A program made the translations under genes and the position numbers. A stretch of 5,725 bases of DNA, from NCBI GenBank assembly GCA_002784505.1, contig PFLF01000101.1:1-5725 (forward strand), written 5' to 3'. The notes below the pieces were generated by a model. That model had not been told where the DNA came from. It saw nothing but the letters and a program-made list of their open reading frames with translations, and did no database searches. Shown in pieces: positions 1 to 4,951 of this stretch; position 1 is the first letter of the stretch; each line of letters opens with the position of its first letter. The stretch is from Candidatus Roizmanbacteria bacterium CG_4_10_14_0_8_um_filter_39_9. GTDB lineage: Bacteria > Patescibacteriota > Microgenomatia > UBA1406 > GWC2-37-13.

Positions 1-222
1 TTCAAGTGAAGCACGGGCCACACTTATCAATTTAATCTTACTTTCAATACTTTTTTCCATATATCCTTCAGCTATGTTTTGTTTGCCTGAACAAGCAGCC
101 TGCACCATCTGGTCGGTAGTACGCGATCGTTTATCAATATAGCGTTCACAAAATACAACTGTAAAATCATAGACTATCTCAGATTGCTTGAAGAAAGGCA
201 AACTCTTATAACCGCCATCCAT
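1..222 (-). CDS. four helix bundle suffix-domain family protein (partial, 3' end beyond the window)
   Basis: Reading the minus strand from an ATG at 222 gives 74 uninterrupted codons that run off the left edge, so only the N-terminal part is visible. The protein opens MDGGYKSLPFFKQSEIVYDF and continues through FCERYIDKRSRTTDQMVQAA, then a Q-N-I-A-E-G motif (residues 52-57) and VARASLE at the edge. This order (GY..L..F..SEIVYD, ERFIDKRSRT.DQMVQAA, QNIAEG, ARASLEE) is the signature of the four-helix-bundle proteins related to 23S rRNA intervening-sequence proteins, specifically the 'suffix' subfamily. Their biochemical role is unknown. The frame stays open upstream of the ATG through the AT-rich repeats to a TAA, but Asn/Tyr-rich translation there looks non-coding, so the ATG is preferred. 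No Shine-Dalgarno is visible; TATTCT lies six T residues before the ATG. It is divergent from the dTMP kinase gene and shares its 56-bp upstream region. Confidence 0.85.
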   Translation of the reverse strand, partial: MDGGYKSLPFFKQSEIVYDFTVVFCERYIDKRSRTTDQMVQAACSGKQNIAEGYMEKSIESKIKLISVARASLE

Positions 223-231
223 AAAAAAAGA

Positions 232-276
232 ATAATTGTTATAATCGTTATAATTATTATAATTGTTATAACGATT
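232..276. repeat. five 9-bp tandem repeats in the divergent promoter region
   Basis: Five consecutive imperfect 9-mers are seen: ATAATTGTT, ATAATCGTT, ATAATTATT, ATAATTGTT and ATAACGATT. Because each unit begins after a T, the array makes TATAAT or TATAAC boxes at 240, 249, 258 and 267, one per 9 bp. TTATAA is self-complementary, so boxes face both ways, fitting the divergent genes on each side. The array also contains an 11-bp inverted repeat (241-251 with 268-278). A three-copy version of the same unit precedes the first NDK gene at 872-898. Confidence 0.85.
248..262. promoter_or_regulatory. perfect 7-1-7 palindrome identical to the PerR/Fur-family box pattern
   Basis: The sequence TTATAAT-T-ATTATAA is a perfect 15-bp interrupted palindrome. 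It equals the Bacillus subtilis PerR box consensus (TTATAATNATTATAA), a member of the Fur-family 7-1-7 operator class. It lies inside the AT-rich tandem repeats between the divergent genes, where an operator would be expected. Simple repeat structure could create the match by chance, and no Fur-family regulator gene lies in the window, so function is only a possibility. Confidence 0.35.
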
Positions 277-279
277 ATA
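258..279 (+). promoter_or_regulatory. 22-bp near-palindrome with leaderless-type -10 box at the dTMP kinase start
   Basis: The left arm is TATAATTGTTA and the right arm is TAACGATTATA, giving ten of eleven complementary pairs. The final base is the A of the ATG at 279. The same 22-mer, with one base different (273 versus 895), sits at exactly the same position before the first NDK gene. Within it TATAAC (267-272) lies six bases before the ATG, where a -10 box would place transcription start on the A of ATG. No Shine-Dalgarno is present. No good -35 element is visible. Confidence 0.6.
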
Positions 280-875
280 TGTTTATCGTAATAGAAGGCA
301 TCGACGGAGCGGGATGTGAGACACAAGCGGTAAATTTGCAAAAATGGCTCAAGAAAGACGGAATTGACTTTTCATTCATCAAATACCCTAACTATGAGGC
401 TAATGTGGGCAAGTTTATCAAAGAATTTCTATATAATAACAAGGACCTGACTCCCGAGATGCAGTTTCTTCTCTACTCCATGCAGTTTTTATCCGACCGT
501 GAATTTATTAAGAAGGAACGAAAAAATAAGGTGCTCATTGCCGATCGGTATTTTTCAACAACTCTCTGCTTTCAAACCCTTGAAGGTGTCCCCCTGGAAA
601 AAGAATTAACGTTTGCAAAAGATTTTGGCATTGAAGTCCCCGATATGGTTTTCTATTTAAACGTAAATCCGGACCTCGCGATCTCGCGAAAGTTCGGCGA
701 ACAAAAAGAGAAGAACAGACGGGAAAAGGACCATCTTTTCATCCGCAAGACGTATAAACAATATGAACAACTTGTGAAAAACCAGACATGGACAAAATGG
801 GTGAATATCGAGGGAGAGCTGGATGTTGATGGTGTTACTGGTCAGATCATACAAGCTATAAAAAAAGAGTTATAA
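279..875 (+). CDS. tmk: thymidylate (dTMP) kinase-like P-loop protein with atypical Walker A
   Basis: This 198-aa protein has the length and motif order of dTMP kinase, which phosphorylates dTMP to dTDP in the cytoplasm. Visible elements are the N-terminal strand MFIVIEGIDGAG, a YPNY...GKFIKEFL segment (36-51) matching the FP...G..I dTMP-binding region, SDRE (72-75), the ADRYFSTTLCFQ segment (88-99) matching the family DRY..S..AYQ motif, the strand PDMVFYLNV (121-129), and an Arg/Lys-rich LID-like stretch (about 135-153) ending in a Y..YEQL helix. The odd point is the P-loop: the family GAGK[ST]TQ reads GAGCETQ, so the Walker A Lys is Cys13 (codon TGT) and the next Ser/Thr is Glu14. The rest is intact, so it is not an obvious pseudogene. 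It may be a variant enzyme or an inactive paralogue. The start is the only ATG compatible with the MFIVIEG strand; there is no ribosome site. The stop codon falls in the repeat array before the next gene, only 25 bp away. Confidence 0.85.
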   Translation: MFIVIEGIDGAGCETQAVNLQKWLKKDGIDFSFIKYPNYEANVGKFIKEFLYNNKDLTPEMQFLLYSMQFLSDREFIKKERKNKVLIADRYFSTTLCFQTLEGVPLEKELTFAKDFGIEVPDMVFYLNVNPDLAISRKFGEQKEKNRREKDHLFIRKTYKQYEQLVKNQTWTKWVNIEGELDVDGVTGQIIQAIKKEL

Positions 876-898
876 CTGTTATAATTGTTATAACAATT
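872..898. repeat. three 9-bp tandem repeats before the first NDK gene
   Basis: The copies are ATAACTGTT, ATAATTGTT and ATAACAATT, the same unit as the five-copy array before the dTMP kinase gene. The TAA stop of the dTMP kinase gene (873-875) lies within the first copy. TATAAC, TATAAT and TATAAC boxes again fall every 9 bp (871, 880, 889). Confidence 0.8.
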
Positions 899-901
899 AT
901 A
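880..901 (+). promoter_or_regulatory. perfect 22-bp palindrome with leaderless-type -10 box at the first NDK start
   Basis: The left arm is TATAATTGTTA and the right arm is its exact reverse complement, TAACAATTATA, with no spacer. The last base is the A of the ATG at 901. TATAAC at 889-894 lies six bases upstream of the ATG, as before the dTMP kinase gene. It could be an operator overlapping a leaderless promoter, or an RNA hairpin masking the start. The duplication at two gene starts supports a specific function over random AT-richness. Confidence 0.65.
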
Positions 902-1488
902 TGAATCTCCCCATAGAAAAAACTCTAATCATCTTAAAGCCCGATGCGGTTAAGCGTGCGCTCGTGGGTACGATCATCGAACAGTATGAACGGATGGGGA
1001 TGAAACTTCTTGCCGCAAAAATGGTTCGGCCAGAGGCCGATGTGATCAAGAACCATTACCCCGGGACTAATGCTTGGATAAAAGAGATGGGTGAGAAAAC
1101 AAAGGCGAGCTTTGAAAAGGGTGGGCTTAATGTAAAGCAAGTTCTCGGAACCGATGATGCGTTTAAACTCGGATCGCAGGTATATGAACGGCTGATCAAA
1201 TACTGGCAAGAGGGGCCCATTATCGTCATGGTTTGGGAAGGACCTCACGCAATCGAGTTAGTCCGTAAAAAAAGAGGTCATACTATACCACTTCTGGCAA
1301 CTACCGGGTCAATACATGCCGACTATCTTTATGATTCATCTATTCTTGCAGCAACACTGAATCGTGTCGTTAAAACATTTATACACGCTTCAGGATCGCA
1401 TGATGAGGCAAATCGAGAAATTGAATATTGGTTCCCGAAACACGTTTTTCCGAAATATAAAAGAGAGGTTGACGGATTGTACTTATAA
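901..1488 (+). CDS. ndk: nucleoside diphosphate kinase, long-type, divergent paralogue
   Basis: This 195-aa protein belongs to the NDP kinase family, which transfers the ATP gamma-phosphate to NDPs through a phospho-histidine. Visible are the LKPDAV lysine motif (K13), HYPGTNAW (Tyr53, the Tyr52 equivalent of human NDPK-A), VWEGPHAIELVRKKRGHTIP (R122 and T128, equivalents of R88 and T94), and catalytic His162 in FIHASGS followed by E173 and WF. It is longer than the usual 130-150 aa because of about 28 extra residues after HYPGTNAW and about ten before the His motif; the neighbouring copy shares both. Conserved Arg105 of the GTIRGDF motif is His139 (GSIHADY), and Asn115 next to the catalytic His is Thr159 (KTFIH rather than RNIIH). 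ATP/NDP binding may therefore be altered while phosphohistidine formation stays possible. The ATG at 901 is placed precisely by the shared upstream palindrome; no Shine-Dalgarno is seen. Confidence 0.9.
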   Translation: MNLPIEKTLIILKPDAVKRALVGTIIEQYERMGMKLLAAKMVRPEADVIKNHYPGTNAWIKEMGEKTKASFEKGGLNVKQVLGTDDAFKLGSQVYERLIKYWQEGPIIVMVWEGPHAIELVRKKRGHTIPLLATTGSIHADYLYDSSILAATLNRVVKTFIHASGSHDEANREIEYWFPKHVFPKYKREVDGLYL

Positions 1489-1535
1489 CACACCCCATAA
1501 TCCCCTCTCGAGAGGGGAAATTAAAAGGGGTGTGT
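1488..1535. repeat. REP/MITE-like nested palindrome between the two NDK genes
   Basis: Outer arms ACACACCCC (1488-1496) and GGGGTGTGT (1527-1535) are perfect reverse complements. Inside is a perfect 16-bp palindrome, CCCCTCTC/GAGAGGGG (1502-1517), with AT-rich bulges of 5 and 9 bases between the stems. The form (ACACCCC, then a CCCCTC..GAGGGG core, then GGGGTGT) resembles dispersed REP-type elements often associated with IS200-like RAYT transposases, from general knowledge. It begins on the last base of the first NDK stop codon and ends 8 bp before the second NDK start, filling almost the whole 55-bp gap. It lacks a T-tract on either strand, so it is not a classical terminator. It could still stabilise mRNA ends or tune expression of the second gene. 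Confidence 0.75.
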
Positions 1536-1543
1536 AAAAAACT

Positions 1544-2137
1544 ATGAATAAACAAAAAGCATTGCTTATCATTAAACCCGACGGCGTACAACGCGGTCTA
1601 TGTGGTGCCATTTTAAAGCGATTCGAACAGACGGGTCTCACAATCATCGGCTTTAAATTTCTTCAGGCTCCTGAGCAAACCATCCGAGATCACTATCCCT
1701 CAACTGATGTCTGGTACGGAAAGGTGGGACAACGGACACTCACCAACTATGCAAAAAAAGGAATTGATGTCAAAAAACAATTCGGGACGGAAGATCCCAT
1801 CGAGATCGGTAAAACAGTAAAGGGTTGGCTCGTCACCTTCTTTCAGGAATCCCCTGTTTTGGTTGCCGCCGTTGAAGGACATGAGGCTATTGAGATCGTC
1901 CGAAAACTATCTGGAAATACTATCCCAATTCTTGCCGCGGCGGGGACCGTGCGGGGAGACTATTCACATGACACGATTGACCTTGCAAATGCACAGTTTC
2001 GTCCACTCCGCAATATCATCCATGCATCTGATTCTGTCGAGGACGGTGAGAAAGAAGTTCATCTGTGGTTTAAGGACGACGAAATCTTTTCATATAAGCG
2101 CGCTGATGAGGAACTTATGTTTCCTCCTCAAAGATAA
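1544..2137 (+). CDS. ndk: nucleoside diphosphate kinase, long-type, canonical active site
   Basis: This second NDP kinase is 197 aa and has the complete active-site set: IKPDGV (K11), HYPSTDVW (Y51), EIVRKLSGNTIP (R120, T126), GTVRGDY (R137), and RNIIHASDSVEDGEKEVHLWF-type catalytic motif with N157 and His160. It would make NTPs and dNTPs from the diphosphates, including dTTP from dTDP, in the cytoplasm. It aligns with the preceding paralogue without a single gap from about residue 4 to 176, with roughly 65 identities in 173 positions by hand count (about 37%). This points to an old tandem duplication. It carries the same two insertions relative to short bacterial NDKs. The start lies just after the palindromic repeat; AAGGGG from the repeat's right arm is 13 bases upstream, rather far for a ribosome site. 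No -10 box like those of the upstream genes is present, so it is probably co-transcribed. Of the two copies this is the safer candidate for the housekeeping enzyme. Confidence 0.93.
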   Translation: MNKQKALLIIKPDGVQRGLCGAILKRFEQTGLTIIGFKFLQAPEQTIRDHYPSTDVWYGKVGQRTLTNYAKKGIDVKKQFGTEDPIEIGKTVKGWLVTFFQESPVLVAAVEGHEAIEIVRKLSGNTIPILAAAGTVRGDYSHDTIDLANAQFRPLRNIIHASDSVEDGEKEVHLWFKDDEIFSYKRADEELMFPPQR

Positions 2138-2181
2138 AAATAGGGTTTAGCTTCTCAAGTCAGCTTTAATTGTATCCCTCC

Positions 2182-2210
2182 TTTACAAAATGATGAGATT
2201 ATGATAAGAT
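2182..2210 (+). promoter_or_regulatory. possible promoter before the Fic-like gene
   Basis: TTTACA (2182-2187) and TAAGAT (2205-2210) are separated by 17 bp, acceptable matches to sigma-70 -35 and -10 elements. Transcription would start near 2217, just before the in-frame ATG at 2222, which would then be the true, nearly leaderless, start. A short inverted repeat GATAA-GA-TTATC (2203-2214) overlaps the -10 box. If translation instead starts at 2201, this promoter assignment fails. The remaining 2138-2181 gap shows no clear terminator. Confidence 0.3.
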
Positions 2211-3157
2211 TATCTCTGAATATGCAGAGCTTTTCTTATACAAAGACATCCATGCTGATTAAATCTTTAACAAAGATCGATCATCTCAGACAACGGATTC
2301 TCCTTGCTCCAATATCCCCCGCGGATGAACTGAAACTGCAGTGGGAATCTTTACTATCCCGAATTCATTTCACTCTTGCCCTACAAGGAATACTCGTCAG
2401 TCAAGAAAATATTAGCATGAGTTTGTCTTCACCCGGATCCCAGACTCCTCATCCCCACGCCAGCCTCATGGAAGGATATAAACGGGTATTTGATTTTCTT
2501 TACCACAACTGGCTCGTAAATAAAAACGTGATTTCTCCTGATGACCTGCAGCAGTTTTATAAAACATATTGTGGCGGATCATTCACCTGTAACAAAGAAG
2601 AACTTGCCGCAAACCTCACCTATGTCCAGATAAACCCCGAACATCCGGTCATTCAAGCATCATTAGCGCAGCTTTTTATCCTCACCAACATCCCCTTAAG
2701 CCAAAAGAGTGAACAATTTTCTCATCTGGTTTTTTATATGTTTCTTTATAAGAATGGATATGATGTACGAAGGCTTCCTGTCTATGAAGAGTACTACTAC
2801 GCAAACCTCATTTCGTATAAAAATATGTTGACCCGGTTGGGTGGGCTTGCGAATGTAACGCCTTGGTTAGAATATAGTGCTATTGCAGTGATCTCATCTC
2901 TTGAAAAGACACTTCTTGCCTTTTCCCAACAAAACACAAAAGATCCTCAAAAGGAAACAATATTTGATCTCGGTGAACGTCAAAAACTGATCATGAATTT
3001 ATTAGTCCAGCCGGGAATCAAACTCACTAATAAAATGGTGCAGCGGTCGTTTGATGTTTCCCAAATTACGGCATCCCGAGACTTGGCAAAACTAGTACAT
3101 GCTGGTCTCATTGTTTCCAGGGGAAAAGGAAGAAGCACCTACTATACAAAAATATAG
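2201..3157 (+). CDS. Fic-fold protein with degenerate catalytic loop and C-terminal winged helix (probable pseudoenzyme regulator)
   Basis: The 318-aa protein follows the layout of Fic-HTH proteins. The N-terminal region (about 11-75) has YTKTSMLIKSLTKIDHLRQR and a helix with TLALQG (58-63), where Fic proteins carry the inhibitory (S/T)xxxE(G/N) motif; here Glu is Gln62. HPVIQASLAQLF (148-159), LYKNGYDVRRLPVYEEYYY (182-200) and TPWLEY (220-225) match the Fic segment 'HP...A...', 'LYKhGYD...LE.YY' and 'TpWLEyF'. Between them the catalytic HPFxDGNGR loop reads IPLSQKSEQ (164-172): His, Asp, Gly, Asn and Arg are all gone. AMPylation is therefore very unlikely. The C-terminus (about 257-318) is a winged helix, with SQITASRDLAKLVHAGLIV and GKGRSTYY typical of Fic-associated HTH domains. 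The frame is intact and ends 14 bp before an ABC exporter, suggesting a DNA-binding regulator of that operon. An alternative start is Met8 at 2222. Function beyond this is inference. Confidence 0.75.
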   Translation: MIRLSLNMQSFSYTKTSMLIKSLTKIDHLRQRILLAPISPADELKLQWESLLSRIHFTLALQGILVSQENISMSLSSPGSQTPHPHASLMEGYKRVFDFLYHNWLVNKNVISPDDLQQFYKTYCGGSFTCNKEELAANLTYVQINPEHPVIQASLAQLFILTNIPLSQKSEQFSHLVFYMFLYKNGYDVRRLPVYEEYYYANLISYKNMLTRLGGLANVTPWLEYSAIAVISSLEKTLLAFSQQNTKDPQKETIFDLGERQKLIMNLLVQPGIKLTNKMVQRSFDVSQITASRDLAKLVHAGLIVSRGKGRSTYYTKI

Positions 3158-3158
3158 A

Positions 3159-3164
3159 TATAAT
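3159..3164 (+). promoter_or_regulatory. consensus -10 box of a leaderless-type promoter for the exporter genes
   Basis: TATAAT lies two bases after the TAG stop of the Fic-like gene and seven bases before the ATG at 3172. That would place transcription start on or next to the start codon. No Shine-Dalgarno lies in the 14-bp gap, and no -35 element is recognisable at the expected distance. The arrangement parallels the dTMP kinase and first NDK starts, so the exporter may be transcribed from here as well as by read-through. Confidence 0.5.
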
Positions 3165-3171
3165 AGTATAT

Positions 3172-4170
3172 ATGCCTATCATTCAAGTAGACTCAGTTAC
3201 TAAAACCTTCCGTCTGTATAAAAAAGATCCTGGACTACTCGGATCAATTAAATCTCTTATTTATCGAAAATATAGCGAATTTAAAGTAGTTTCTGATATT
3301 TCTTTTTCGATTGAAGAGGGAGAACTTATCGGTTTTATTGGACCAAATGGTGCCGGAAAAACTACTACGCTTAAAATGCTATCCGGTCTTATTGCACCAA
3401 GCGCGGGCTCGGTCCGCGTTGCCGGATACACTCCATTTGACCGGAAGCCTGATTTCTTACGGAAAATCTCTCTCATGATGGGACAGAAAAATCAACTCTG
3501 GTGGGATCTCCCCCCTATGGAATCATTTCTTTTAAATAAAGAAATTTATGGCGTGCCGGATAAACAGTATAAAGTGGTTCTGGATGAACTTGTTTCGCTT
3601 ATGGGAATTCAGGACATCATACACGTCCAGGTGCGCAATCTAAGCTTGGGTCAACGTATGAAGTGCGAACTTATCGCGCAACTTCTTCACTCTCCCCGTA
3701 TTCTTTTTTTAGATGAACCGACCATCGGCCTTGATGTAGTAATGCAAAAAAAACTACGGGATTTTATTTGGCAATATAATAAGAAATATCATGCAACCAT
3801 CATTCTTACCAGTCATTATATGGATGATGTGAAGGAACTCTGTAAGCGTGTAGTTGTCATTGATCATGGAATAATTCTTTTTGATGGCCTTCTTGATGAA
3901 GTAATAAAAAGGTACTCAAATGCAAAACTGCTCTCCATCATATTTTCAGGCTCCATTCCCCCTATTCACGAACTCTCAATGATGGGGACGGTGCTCTCAC
4001 ATGATGAAAATCAGATTAAGCTTGAGGTGGCGCGGGGTAAGTCAAACGAGGTTGCATCCCATATTCTTAAACAATATACTGTTGCCGACTTAAATATCGA
4101 AGAACCTCCCATTGAAGAAATTATTCGTTCGTTGTTTTCACGCAACAAACAATCCCATGTTTCTCGTTAA
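3172..4170 (+). CDS. ABC-2 type exporter ATP-binding protein (COG4586-like)
   Basis: This 332-aa cytoplasmic ATPase energises the two membrane proteins encoded downstream. All nucleotide-binding motifs are intact: Walker A GPNGAGKTT (57-65), Q-loop MGQKNQLWWDLP with Gln105, signature LSLGQ (157-161), Walker B ILFLDEP (177-183), D-loop IGLD and switch His215 in TSHYMDD. The long loop after the first strand (YKKDPGLLGSIKSLIYRKY) and the phrase GQKNQLWWDLP are characteristic of the COG4586 group of 'uncharacterised ABC-2 transport' ATPases. That group travels with COG4587 and COG3694 permeases, exactly the arrangement here. A C-terminal domain of about 90 residues follows residue 240, as usual for this group. 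Direction is expected to be export; the substrate is unknown. The ATG at 3172 is 14 bp after the Fic-like gene and follows a TATAAT box; the 3' end overlaps the next gene by 14 bp. Confidence 0.93.
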   Translation: MPIIQVDSVTKTFRLYKKDPGLLGSIKSLIYRKYSEFKVVSDISFSIEEGELIGFIGPNGAGKTTTLKMLSGLIAPSAGSVRVAGYTPFDRKPDFLRKISLMMGQKNQLWWDLPPMESFLLNKEIYGVPDKQYKVVLDELVSLMGIQDIIHVQVRNLSLGQRMKCELIAQLLHSPRILFLDEPTIGLDVVMQKKLRDFIWQYNKKYHATIILTSHYMDDVKELCKRVVVIDHGIILFDGLLDEVIKRYSNAKLLSIIFSGSIPPIHELSMMGTVLSHDENQIKLEVARGKSNEVASHILKQYTVADLNIEEPPIEEIIRSLFSRNKQSHVSR

Positions 4171-4951
4171 AATTATCGCACTCCATTTTCAACAAATATT
4201 TCACCATCGTCTCAGATCATTCATTTGGTTTTTAATCCCCCTTATGAATACGTTGACGCTTATCCTCTTCTGGTCAGGCGCTCTCAAAAATACCAGCCTT
4301 TCGGCAAACTGGAATATGACCTCGGTTACCACCTATTATTTTTTGTTAACCATTGCCGGGGCAATGCTAACATCCCACATAGAGGACGACGTAGCCCAAA
4401 TAGACATCCAACAGGGAGAGCTCGTTCGCTATCTTATCCGTCCTTTTCCCTATTTTTGGATTAAGTTTATTGAAGAGCTTCCCTACCGGGTACTTCAGGG
4501 ATCATATGGTATCTTACTTCTTGTTTTTTTTGTAACTTTTCTGAAACTATCAATAATGATTACCGCTCAACCTACCGTGATATTATTGACGATTCTCATG
4601 GCTATTTTTGCTTTTTCCATCTCATTTCTTATCAAAATGAATATGGGGTTAAGTGCCTTTTGGTTTACCGAACGGCATGGATTTTTTGAGACTGTCACGA
4701 TAGTTTCAATCATTTTTTCCGGAGGGATTGTTCCCATTCATCTCCTTCCTCCATTGGTCCAAAAAATATCATACACCCTTCCTTTTGCATACATTGCATA
4801 CTATCCCATCATCTCCCTTCAAGGTCAGCTCGCAATAACTCAAATATATTACATATTATCCATCCAACTTCTGTGGATTGGTATACTATTTGGCCTAAAT
4901 CGGTTGCTTTGGTTCAGGGGAATTAATAAATTTACGGCGCTTGGACAATGA
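4157..4951 (+). CDS. ABC-2 type exporter permease (COG4587-like)
   Basis: From the ATG at 4157 the protein is 264 aa with about six hydrophobic segments (roughly residues 20-42, 56-73, 112-133, 138-160, 185-205 and 238-256), the fold of an ABC-2 membrane subunit. A cytoplasmic loop with QGELVRYLIRPFPYFWIKFIEE and the ending RGINKFTALGQ are typical of the COG4587 permease that pairs with COG4586 and COG3694 (ABC2_membrane_6-like). An earlier in-frame ATG at 4112 would add 15 residues (MKKLFVRCFHATNNP) lying wholly within the ATPase gene. The 4157 start gives the usual family length and an amphipathic start directly before helix 1, with a 14-bp overlap. No clear ribosome site is seen, so coupled translation is likely. 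It probably forms a heterodimer with the next gene product in the cytoplasmic membrane. Confidence 0.88.
   Translation: MFLVKIIALHFQQIFHHRLRSFIWFLIPLMNTLTLILFWSGALKNTSLSANWNMTSVTTYYFLLTIAGAMLTSHIEDDVAQIDIQQGELVRYLIRPFPYFWIKFIEELPYRVLQGSYGILLLVFFVTFLKLSIMITAQPTVILLTILMAIFAFSISFLIKMNMGLSAFWFTERHGFFETVTIVSIIFSGGIVPIHLLPPLVQKISYTLPFAYIAYYPIISLQGQLAITQIYYILSIQLLWIGILFGLNRLLWFRGINKFTALGQ

Noticed and set aside
232..276. Short regular repeats as a CRISPR-like array
   Set aside because: Units are only 9 bp, directly adjacent without spacers, and nearly pure AT; they are a tandem repeat.
676..689. Two TCGCGA palindromes two bases apart
   Set aside because: They lie inside the dTMP kinase coding sequence (Asp-Leu-Ala-Ile-Ser-Arg codons) and need no other explanation.
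657..854. 65-aa minus-strand open frame inside the dTMP kinase gene
   Set aside because: It is an antisense shadow of a well-supported gene, has no recognisable motif, and the sense frame carries clear family motifs.
880..901. NrdR box, given the nucleotide-metabolism gene downstream
   Set aside because: NrdR sites follow an acaCwATATwGtgt-like pattern in pairs; the TATAATTGTTA arms do not match that core.
1488..1535. Palindrome between the NDK genes as a rho-independent terminator
   Set aside because: The stem is strong, but no T-run follows it on the plus strand (an A-run does) and none follows on the minus strand, and the next gene starts 8 bp later.
1863..2150. 95-aa plus-strand open frame overlapping the second NDK gene
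   Set aside because: It lies in another frame of the NDK region that encodes the catalytic His motif; its translation has no family resemblance.
2177..2185. CCTCCTTTA, identical to the anti-Shine-Dalgarno end of 16S rRNA
   Set aside because: Only nine bases match, with no flanking 16S sequence; a 9-mer match of this kind is likely chance in several kilobases.
4112..4156. Earlier ATG for the first permease
   Set aside because: It would add 15 polar residues coded wholly within the ATPase gene and exceed the usual family length; the ATG at 4157 fits better.
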